A stretch of 64,000 bases of DNA, taken from Candidatus Blastococcus massiliensis AP3 (GTDB taxonomy: Bacteria; Actinomycetota; Actinomycetes; Mycobacteriales; Geodermatophilaceae). Below, one piece after another: positions 42,534-49,318 of this stretch. Where the stretch lies: assembly GCF_000582785.1 (NCBI RefSeq), contig NZ_HG931175.1, positions 881,720-945,719 of the forward strand, written 5' to 3'. Numbering within the stretch: position 1 is the stretch's first letter; each line of letters starts with the position of its first letter. The position numbers and the translations under genes were made by a program. The notes under the pieces are model-generated. The model did no database searches. It was not told where the DNA came from and saw only the letters and a list, made by a program, of their open reading frames with translations.

Positions 42534-44759
42534 CTACGCGGCCGAGGTGACGCTCACCTCCGGCCGGATGTCCAGGCGGCGCAGCAGCTGGGCATTGAGC
42601 GCCACCACGACGGTGGACAGCGACATGAGCAGCGCGCCGACCTCCATGGGCAGGACGAACCCGACGGGGGCGAGGACTCCGGCGGCGAGGGGGACGGCGA
42701 ACAGGTTGTACCCGGCCGCCCACCACAGGTTCTGCGTCATCTTGCGGTAGCCGGCCCGGGACAGCCGGCGGACCGAGAGCACCGACCGCGGGTCGTCGGA
42801 GGCGAGGATGACGCCGGCCGAGGCGATGGCGACGTCGGTGCCTGCCCCGATGGCGATCCCCACGTCCGCCTGCGCGAGCGCGGGTGCGTCGTTGACGCCG
42901 TCCCCGACCATCGCCACCGACCGCCCCTGGCGCTGCAGTTCGCCGACCTTCTCGCTCTTGTGCTCCGGCCGCACGCCCGCGAAGACGTGGTCGATGCCGA
43001 GGTCGGCGGCGACCGCGCGGGCCACCGGCTCGGCGTCCCCGGTGATCATCACGACGTCGACGCTGGAGGCGTGCAGGCTCTCGACCGCCTCCCGGGACTC
43101 CTGCCGGATCTCGTCGGCCAGCGCCAGCGCGCCGACGACCTGCCCGTCGACCAGGACGTGCAGCACGGTCGCCCCGCCCTCCGCCCACGGTTGCGCGACG
43201 GGGAGCGGCTGCAGGTCGTGCTCGGTCAGCAGGTGCGGTCCACCGACGGAGACGGTGCGCCCGTCGACGGTGGCGGTCACCCCGACCGCGGCCGACGCCC
43301 GGAAGCCCGTGGCCGGCCGGAGGGTCAGCTGCCGGTGCTGCGCCGCCGCCACGATCGCCCGCGCGAGCGGGTGCTCGCTGTCGGCCTCAGCGGAGGCTGC
43401 CAGCGCGAGGACGTCGTCCTCGGACGCCCCGGTGGCGGCGACGTGCTCGACGGCGGGTGCGCCCTTGGTCAGGGTGCCGGTCTTGTCGAACAGCACTGTG
43501 TCGATGGTCCGCATCCGCTCCAGGGCGGCGCGGTCCTTGATGAGGACGCCGCCTCTCGCCGCGCGCTCGGTGGAGATGGCGACGACGAGGGGGATGGCCA
43601 GCCCCAGCGCGTGCGGACAGGCGATGACCAGGACGGTGATGACCCGCACGAGTGCGTCCTCGGGCGCGCCCACGACCGACCAGACGACAGCGGTGACCGC
43701 CGCTGCCACGAGGGCGTACCAGAACAGCCAGCCCGCCGCCTTGTCCGCCAGCAGTTGTGCGCGGGTCGAGGAGGACTGCGCCTCGGACACGAGCCGCTGG
43801 ATGCCGGCCAGTGCGGTGTCGTCGCCGACCGCGGTGACCTGTACCCGGATCGCCGTGTCCGTGGCGACCGTCCCCGCGACGACTGCGTCCCCGGGGCCGC
43901 GGCGGACCGGCCGGGACTCCCCGGTGATCATCGACTCGTCGACGTCGGCGGCGCCCTCGATCACCTCGCCGTCGGCGGGCACCCGCCCGCCCGGGCGCAC
44001 GACGACCACGTCGCCGGACGCCAGCTCGGACGGGGCGACCGTCACGACGTCGTCTCCGACCACCTTCTCCGCCTCGTCGGGCAGGAGCGCGGCCAGCGAG
44101 TCCAGCGCCGACGACGTCTGAGCCAGCGAGCGCATCTCCAGCCAGTGGCCGAGCAGCATGATGACCACCAGCAGGGCGAGCTCCCACCAGAAGTCCAGCT
44201 CGTGGGAGAGGACACCCAGGCTGGCGCCCCAGGACGCGACGAAGGCCACCGTGATGGCCATGCCGATGAGCAGCATCATCCCGGGCTGCCGGGACCGGAT
44301 CTCCCCCACCGCGCCGGTGAGGAACGGCCGGCCGCCCCAGAGGTAGATCACCGTGCCGAGCAGCGGAGCGACCCAGTCCACGCCCGGGACGTCGGGCAGC
44401 TCGTAGCCGACGATCGAGGCGAACATGTCGCTGAGCAGGACGGTCGGCACCGCCAGGGCCAGCATGATCCAGAACAGCCGCCGGAACATGGCGACGTGAT
44501 CGCCATGACCGCCATGACCGCCATGACCGCCATGGCCTCCGTGGCCGCCCCCGTGCTCTTCGCCGCCGCCACCGTCGTGGCCACCGGGCTCGTGGTGACC
44601 GCCCGCCGCGGCCGTCAGCGGGTCCTCGACCCGTGGAGCGCCGTCGGCACGGACGTTTGGGACGCCCTGCCCGTGGGTTGCCCCGTGCTCATCGGCCCGC
44701 CCGGCCGTCTCGCCGGTTCCGGGCTGCGGCTGACCGGAGCGGTGCGTGTGGTGCCTCAT
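42534..44759 (-). CDS. copB: CopB-type copper-translocating P1B-ATPase (741 aa)
   Basis: Exports copper using ATP. Motifs: TGES in the actuator domain, A-C-P-H-A-L-G-L in the sixth membrane helix (CPH defines the CopB/P1B-3 group, which prefers Cu(II)/Ag(I)), D-K-T-G-T phosphorylation site, SEHPL and GDGVNDAP. There is no CxxC metal domain. Instead, the N-terminal 110 residues are His/Gly rich with a GGH repeat (44502-44560 region, a 9-bp microsatellite) that likely binds metal. ATG 44759 was chosen for GAGG at a good distance and because the CsoR-like site lies just upstream. Confidence 0.92.
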   Translation of the reverse strand: MRHHTHRSGQPQPGTGETAGRADEHGATHGQGVPNVRADGAPRVEDPLTAAAGGHHEPGGHDGGGGEEHGGGHGGHGGHGGHGGHGDHVAMFRRLFWIMLALAVPTVLLSDMFASIVGYELPDVPGVDWVAPLLGTVIYLWGGRPFLTGAVGEIRSRQPGMMLLIGMAITVAFVASWGASLGVLSHELDFWWELALLVVIMLLGHWLEMRSLAQTSSALDSLAALLPDEAEKVVGDDVVTVAPSELASGDVVVVRPGGRVPADGEVIEGAADVDESMITGESRPVRRGPGDAVVAGTVATDTAIRVQVTAVGDDTALAGIQRLVSEAQSSSTRAQLLADKAAGWLFWYALVAAAVTAVVWSVVGAPEDALVRVITVLVIACPHALGLAIPLVVAISTERAARGGVLIKDRAALERMRTIDTVLFDKTGTLTKGAPAVEHVAATGASEDDVLALAASAEADSEHPLARAIVAAAQHRQLTLRPATGFRASAAVGVTATVDGRTVSVGGPHLLTEHDLQPLPVAQPWAEGGATVLHVLVDGQVVGALALADEIRQESREAVESLHASSVDVVMITGDAEPVARAVAADLGIDHVFAGVRPEHKSEKVGELQRQGRSVAMVGDGVNDAPALAQADVGIAIGAGTDVAIASAGVILASDDPRSVLSVRRLSRAGYRKMTQNLWWAAGYNLFAVPLAAGVLAPVGFVLPMEVGALLMSLSTVVVALNAQLLRRLDIRPEVSVTSAA

Positions 44760-44815
44760 CGGTGTCGACCTCGATTCCTGGAGGCGCTCCGTCCTCGCCT
44801 CACGCCAGAGGACAA

Positions 44816-44830
44816 TACCCCCCTGGGGTA
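44816..44830. promoter_or_regulatory. CsoR-like copper operator upstream of copB
   Basis: TACCCCCCTGGGGTA is a near-perfect inverted repeat of the G-run type bound by the copper repressor CsoR (consensus TACCCCnnTGGGGTA-like). It is 57 bp before the copB start. No csoR gene is in the window, so the regulator would act from elsewhere. Confidence 0.6.
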
Positions 44831-44903
44831 CCAATCGCGCTAGTGGAGACTTCTCCCCCGGTAGCTGGGCCGCCGGTCACCGGCGCTTCGCTACGGTCCG
44901 GAC

Positions 44904-46679
44904 ATGAGCGACCGTCCCCCGATCCGCATCGGGAACTTCTCCGGCTACCTGGGTGACCGGTTCACCGCCATCGAGGAGGCGCTCGCCGGGGACCCGGTCG
45001 ACGTCCTGATGGGCGACTACCTCGCCGAGGTGACGCTCGCCGGGCTGGCCACGAGCTACCGGCAGAACCCGGAGCGCGGTGGTTACGTCGCCTACTTCCT
45101 CCGCCAGCTGGCTCCGCACCTGCCGGTGATCGCCCAGCGCGGGATCAAGGTGGTCAGCAACGCCGGCGGCTTCGACCCGGCCGGGATGGCCGCGGCGGTG
45201 CGCCGGCTGGTCGACGAGGCCGGACTGTCCCTGCGGGTGGCGCACGTCGAGGGCGACAACCTCGTGGACCGGCTCGCCGAGTTCCACGCCGAGGGCCTGG
45301 CGCTGGAGAACCTGGACACCGACGCGCCGCTCAAGGACTGGGGCGTGGAGCCGATCGCGGCGAACGCGTACCTGGGCGGTTTCGGCATCGCCGAGGCGCT
45401 GGGCGCCGGCGCGGACATCGTGATCACCGGCCGGGTCACCGACGCCTCGCTGACGGTGGGGCCGGCCGCCTGGTGGCACGGGTGGACGCCGGACGACTGG
45501 GACGCCCTCGCCGGCGCCGTGACCGCGGGCCACATCATCGAGTGCGGCGCGCACGCCACCGGCGGCAACTTCTCCGGGTTCCGCACCGTGCCCGGGATGG
45601 CGCGGCCCGGCTTCCCGATCGCCGAGATCGCGGCCGATGGCAGCAGCGTGATCACCAAGCACGCCCGCGACGGCGGGATGGTCACGGTCGACACGGTGAC
45701 CGCGCAGCTGGTCTACGAGATCCAGGGGCCGCGCTACCTCAATCCGGACGCCACGGTGCACCTGGAGACGGTGCAGCTGAGCCAGGTCGGCCCGGACCGG
45801 GTGGCGATCGGCCCGGTGGCCGGGTCTCCCCCGCCGGCCACCGCGAAGGTCGCCGTCTTCGCGCCGATCGGCTTCGAGATCTCCACGATGCTGTTCTGCA
45901 CCTCGCCGGACGTCGAGGAGAAGGTCGCGCTGCTGCGCGAGCAGCTGGGCCTGGTCCTGGACAGCGTGGTCGACGAGCTGGTGGTGACTGCGCTGGGGAC
46001 GGCGGCGCCGGACCCGGGCACGCAGTGGGAGGCGACGGTGCCGATCCGGGTGATCGCCACGGCCCGGGAGCGCGAGCAGCTGCGCGCCTTCCCGCAGGCC
46101 GTGGGCAGCCTCTACCTGCAGGGCTTCCCGGGGTTCCACCACGACGGGCACGCGCAGGCCGCGCGCGAGCCGTGGCCGCGCATCGACTACTGGCCGGCGC
46201 TGCTGCCCACCGAGGTGCTGGTCCACCGGGCGGTCCTGGACGACGGCACGGTGATCGACGCGCCGACGCCCTCGCGGACGGCCACGGACGACGAGGTGCG
46301 GCAGCCCACGCACCCGGAGCCCTCCCCCGCCGCTCCGGGCACCGCCGGTCGCCGGGTGATGCTCGGCGAGCTGGCCCACGCGCGGGCGGGTGACAAGGGC
46401 GGCAACTGCAACGTCGGCCTGTGGGTGAGCGACCCGGCGCTGTGGGAGTGGCTTCGGACGACCCTGACCAGCGACGGCCTGCGAGCCCTGATGCCGGAGG
46501 CTGCGGACCTGACGCTGCGGCGGCACGAGTTCCCGCACCTGCGGGCGGTGCACTTCGTGCTCGAGGGCCTGCTGGGCACCGGCGGCTCGTCGAACCTGCG
46601 GGTCGACCAGATCGGCAAGTCGGTCGGTGAGTTCCTGCGCTCGAAGTGCGTGACCGTGCCAGAGGACCTGCCCGGCTGA
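44904..46679 (+). CDS. AtuA-family protein (acyclic terpene utilisation, DUF1446; 591 aa)
   Basis: The start IRIGNFSGYLGDR and VDVLMGDYLAEVT are characteristic of the AtuA/DUF1446 family; the C-terminal part (about 490-590, LGELAHARAGDKGGNCNVGLW) is the second conserved AtuA domain. In Pseudomonas, AtuA belongs to a citronellol/geranate pathway, but here no acyl-CoA carboxylase is nearby, so the role may differ. Probably cytosolic. A palindrome follows the stop. Confidence 0.87.
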   Translation: MSDRPPIRIGNFSGYLGDRFTAIEEALAGDPVDVLMGDYLAEVTLAGLATSYRQNPERGGYVAYFLRQLAPHLPVIAQRGIKVVSNAGGFDPAGMAAAVRRLVDEAGLSLRVAHVEGDNLVDRLAEFHAEGLALENLDTDAPLKDWGVEPIAANAYLGGFGIAEALGAGADIVITGRVTDASLTVGPAAWWHGWTPDDWDALAGAVTAGHIIECGAHATGGNFSGFRTVPGMARPGFPIAEIAADGSSVITKHARDGGMVTVDTVTAQLVYEIQGPRYLNPDATVHLETVQLSQVGPDRVAIGPVAGSPPPATAKVAVFAPIGFEISTMLFCTSPDVEEKVALLREQLGLVLDSVVDELVVTALGTAAPDPGTQWEATVPIRVIATAREREQLRAFPQAVGSLYLQGFPGFHHDGHAQAAREPWPRIDYWPALLPTEVLVHRAVLDDGTVIDAPTPSRTATDDEVRQPTHPEPSPAAPGTAGRRVMLGELAHARAGDKGGNCNVGLWVSDPALWEWLRTTLTSDGLRALMPEAADLTLRRHEFPHLRAVHFVLEGLLGTGGSSNLRVDQIGKSVGEFLRSKCVTVPEDLPG

Positions 46680-46691
46680 GCCCGGCCCCCA

Positions 46692-46717
46692 TCGGCCCGA
46701 CCGCCCGGTCGGGCCGA
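46692..46717 (+). terminator. Hairpin after the AtuA-family gene
   Basis: TCGGCCCGACCG (46692-46703), two bases, then CGGTCGGGCCGA (46706-46717), perfectly complementary. It may partly insulate the next gene. Confidence 0.65.
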
Positions 46718-46743
46718 CCGTCTCGACATCCAGGAGCACCCGC

Positions 46744-47721
46744 ATGAAGGCAGCCGTCTACCACCGCAACGGTCCCCCCGAGGTCCTCCAGTACGAGGAG
46801 GTCCCCGATCCGGAGCTCGCGCCCGGAGGCGTCCTCATCCAGGTCGAGGCCGTGTCGATCGAGGGCGGGGACACGCTCAACCGGCTCGCCGGCCCGCTGT
46901 TGTCCGACCCGCACATCGTCGGCTACCAGGCCGCCGGGACGATCGTCGCCGTCGCCGACGACGTGACCGACCGCGCCGTCGGGGATCGGGTGGTCGCGAC
47001 CAGCAGCCACGGTTCGCACGCCGAGCTCTTCGCCGTCTCCGCGCGGACCACGTGGAAGGTCCCCGAGGGCGCCGACATCGCGGCGGCCGCCTGCGTACCG
47101 GTCGCCTTCGGCACCGCGCACGACTGCCTCTTCGAGTTCGGTCGGCTGCAGGAGGGCGAGACCGTCCTCGTCCAGGCCGGCGCCGGTGGCGTCGGCGTGG
47201 CCGCGATCCAGCTGGCCAAGCGGGCCGGCGCCACCGTGATCGCGACCGCCTCGTCCCTCGCCCGGCTCGAGCCGCTCGCCGAGCTCGGCCTGGACCACGC
47301 CGTCGACTACTCGACGAGCGGCTGGGTCGAGGAGGTGCGGGCCCTCACCGACGGGGGACGCGGGGTGAACGTCGTCGTCGACTCGGTCGGCGGCGCGACC
47401 CTCCAGAAGTCCGTCGCCTGCCTGCGTCGCCGGGGCCGCGCCATCACCGTCGGGAACGCCGGGCGGGACTTCTCGCCGTTCAACGCCGGTGTCCTGGGCA
47501 TGCAGAACCAGTCGCTCACCGGCGTCTACCTGGGCGGCGAGATCACCACGCCGCGCGTCCAGGGGATGGTCCAGGGCCTGGTGGACGACGTCGCTGCCGG
47601 GCGACTGACCGTTCTCGTCGACCGCACGTTCCCGCTCGCCGAGGCAGCCGCCGCGCACGAGTACATCGAGAGCCGGCAGGCGGTGGGACGGGTCGTCCTC
47701 ACCCCCCGCCCACTCCCATGA
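46744..47721 (+). CDS. Quinone oxidoreductase-like MDR dehydrogenase (325 aa)
   Basis: Zinc-independent medium-chain dehydrogenase/reductase: the start MKAAVYHRNGPPEVL and the NADPH-binding A-G-A-G-G-V-G-V-A near 145-153. No structural cysteine cluster for zinc is present. Acts on quinones or other enones with NADPH. The ATG follows AGGAG. Downstream of the AtuA gene but separated by a hairpin, so maybe independent. Confidence 0.87.
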   Translation: MKAAVYHRNGPPEVLQYEEVPDPELAPGGVLIQVEAVSIEGGDTLNRLAGPLLSDPHIVGYQAAGTIVAVADDVTDRAVGDRVVATSSHGSHAELFAVSARTTWKVPEGADIAAAACVPVAFGTAHDCLFEFGRLQEGETVLVQAGAGGVGVAAIQLAKRAGATVIATASSLARLEPLAELGLDHAVDYSTSGWVEEVRALTDGGRGVNVVVDSVGGATLQKSVACLRRRGRAITVGNAGRDFSPFNAGVLGMQNQSLTGVYLGGEITTPRVQGMVQGLVDDVAAGRLTVLVDRTFPLAEAAAAHEYIESRQAVGRVVLTPRPLP

Positions 47722-47786
47722 GCCGCGCACTGGGTGAGAGCCGCTCGGCCGACTCGGAGTTGCCGACAGAGCGGCTCGTATCGCTA

Positions 47787-47806
47787 TCATCGTCGAATGA
47801 CGATGA
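47787..47806. promoter_or_regulatory. 20-bp palindrome overlapping a leader ORF, before the ICMT-like gene
   Basis: TCATCGTC (47787-47794), GAAT, GACGATGA (47799-47806). The size and sequence resemble ArsR/SmtB-type operators. A nine-codon ORF begins at 47797 inside it and ends in ATGA with the next gene. Confidence 0.5.
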
Positions 47807-47826
47807 ATCAGGCGGGTGACTCATGA
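47797..47826 (+). CDS. Nine-codon leader ORF (MTMNQAGDS) coupled to the ICMT-like gene
   Basis: The ATG at 47797 lies in the palindrome and the TGA at 47824-47826 overlaps the ATG of the methyltransferase gene at 47823. It may be a translated leader that couples ribosome entry, or the beginning of a deleted regulator gene. It is too short to have a product role that can be judged. Confidence 0.35.
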   Translation: MTMNQAGDS

Positions 47827-48446
47827 CCGGGGCCGCACTGGCGCTCTATGTGCTCGCCCTGGTCGTGCTGTTCGGCGTCCGGTCCTGGGTGCAGCGCCGG
47901 CGGACCGGACACACGGGTTTCCACGGCATCTCCGGCACGCCGGCCGACGCCGGCTGGTGGGGCGGGGTCCTGTTCGTCGCCGCCGTCGTGCTGGGCCTGG
48001 CCGGTCCGCTGCTCGCCGTCATCGACGTGGTGCCCGCGGACCCGCCGCCGGCGCTGCAGGTCGTGGGGCTGGTGGTGGCACTCCTCGGGTTCGCCGCGAC
48101 GCTGGCCGCACAGACGGGCATGGGCGCCTCGTGGCGGATCGGCGTCGACCCGGGTGAGCGCACGGAGCTGGTCACCAGCGGGGTGTTCGCGCACGTGCGG
48201 AACCCGATCTTCATCGCCATGACGATCGCTCAGCTGGGCGTCCTGCTCATGGTCCCGACCTGGGTCAGTGCCGCGGCGCTGATCGCCCTCGTCGTCGCCG
48301 TCCAGCTGCAGGTGCGGGCCGTCGAGGAGCCGTACCTGCGCAGCGTGCACGGTCCGACCTACGACACCTACGCCGCGCGGGCCGGCCGCTTCGTGCCCGG
48401 CATCGGTCGCCTGGACGGCACGATCCGACTGACCGGGGCCGCCTGA
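47823..48446 (+). CDS. Isoprenylcysteine carboxyl methyltransferase-family membrane protein (207 aa)
   Basis: About five membrane segments. The conserved motif near 120-135 reads ELVTSGVFAHVRNPIFIAM, where RNP marks this family, and E-E-P-Y-L near 178 with YAARAGRFVP follows. In bacteria the methyl acceptor is mostly unknown; isoprenyl cysteine itself is absent. ATG 47823 overlaps the leader ORF stop. Confidence 0.82.
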   Translation: MTGAALALYVLALVVLFGVRSWVQRRRTGHTGFHGISGTPADAGWWGGVLFVAAVVLGLAGPLLAVIDVVPADPPPALQVVGLVVALLGFAATLAAQTGMGASWRIGVDPGERTELVTSGVFAHVRNPIFIAMTIAQLGVLLMVPTWVSAAALIALVVAVQLQVRAVEEPYLRSVHGPTYDTYAARAGRFVPGIGRLDGTIRLTGAA

Positions 48447-48493
48447 CCGGCTGGATCCCCGGCGTCCCGGGCGTGCAGATCAGGAGCGGACAC

Positions 48494-49057
48494 TCAGCGC
48501 CTGGTCTCGTACCTGGTCAGGATCACGCCGTCGGGGAACGTCCGGGTCTCCACCAGAGCAAGGTTGACCCAGTTGTCCAGGGCCGTGAAGAACGGCGCGC
48601 CGCCGCCCAGCAGGACCGGGTGGGTGACGACCGTGTACTCGTCGATCAACCCGGCCCGCATGGCCGCCCCGGCGAGGGTGGCGCCGGCGACGTCCATGGG
48701 ACCGCCGTCGTCGGCCTTGAGCCGCGCGATCTCGGGAACCGCGTCGCCGGTGACCAGGCGGGCGTTCCAGTCGACCGCGCTGATCGTGGAGGAGAAGACC
48801 ACTTTCGGCATGTCCCGCCAGCGGCGGGCGTACTCGATGTGCGCCGGCGTGGCGCCGGGCTGCTGGTCGGCGGTCGGCCAGGCGGCACTCATGCCCTCCC
48901 ACAGCCGGCGTCCGTACAGCGCCAGCCCGGTCGCCCCGACCCGGTCGGACCAGAACTGGAACAGCTCGTCGCTCGGCGAGCTCCAGCCGAGGTCGTCGCC
49001 GGGCGCGGCGATGTAGCCGTCCAGGCTCAGGTTCATGCCGTAGGTCAGTTTCCGCAT
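48494..49057 (-). CDS. Dihydrofolate-reductase/RibD-C-family reductase (187 aa)
   Basis: The start MRKLTYGMNLSLDGYIAAPGDDLGW is the typical start of the RibD C-terminal/DHFR-like fold; the C-terminal VLLGGGAPFF motif binds NADPH. Cytosolic reductase of unknown substrate. The ATG is followed by no competing start. It stands alone; upstream on the minus strand are a 32-bp hairpin and the nrdJ end. Confidence 0.85.
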   Translation of the reverse strand: MRKLTYGMNLSLDGYIAAPGDDLGWSSPSDELFQFWSDRVGATGLALYGRRLWEGMSAAWPTADQQPGATPAHIEYARRWRDMPKVVFSSTISAVDWNARLVTGDAVPEIARLKADDGGPMDVAGATLAGAAMRAGLIDEYTVVTHPVLLGGGAPFFTALDNWVNLALVETRTFPDGVILTRYETRR

Positions 49058-49222
49058 GGCGTCAGGCCTCCGTGAGTCGGTAGTCGGTGTACCGACCGAC
49101 GCGGCGCCGAAGACTCATCGACCAGGCAGCACCGAAGGCTGGCCGACCACCCCGCCACGCGACTGCTGCGCACGAACGGTTCCCGCACCGGGCTCGAAAG
49201 ATGCAGTGGCCCGAGATGACGC

Positions 49223-49254
49223 AGGGGCGGGCGACCACGTGGTCGCCCGCCCCT
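49223..49254. terminator. 32-bp perfect palindrome after nrdJ
   Basis: AGGGGCGGGCGACCAC (49223-49238) is exactly complementary to GTGGTCGCCCGCCCCT (49239-49254). It lies 65 bp beyond the nrdJ stop on the minus strand and is the likely terminator of nrdR-nrdJ. Confidence 0.75.
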
Positions 49255-49267
49255 ATGTTCACCCGGT

Positions 49268-49313
49268 CACCGGTGACGAACTGCCGAGCTCACCGGTGAC
49301 CGAGTGCCGAGCT
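49268..49313. repeat. Two tandem copies of a 23-bp repeat
   Basis: Copies at 49268-49290 and 49291-49313 share 20 of 23 bases; each starts CACCGGTGAC and ends GCCGAGCT. CACCGGTG is itself a palindrome. The copies sit between the nrdJ stop and its terminator hairpin. No function known. Confidence 0.7.
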
Positions 49314-49318
49314 CGCCA

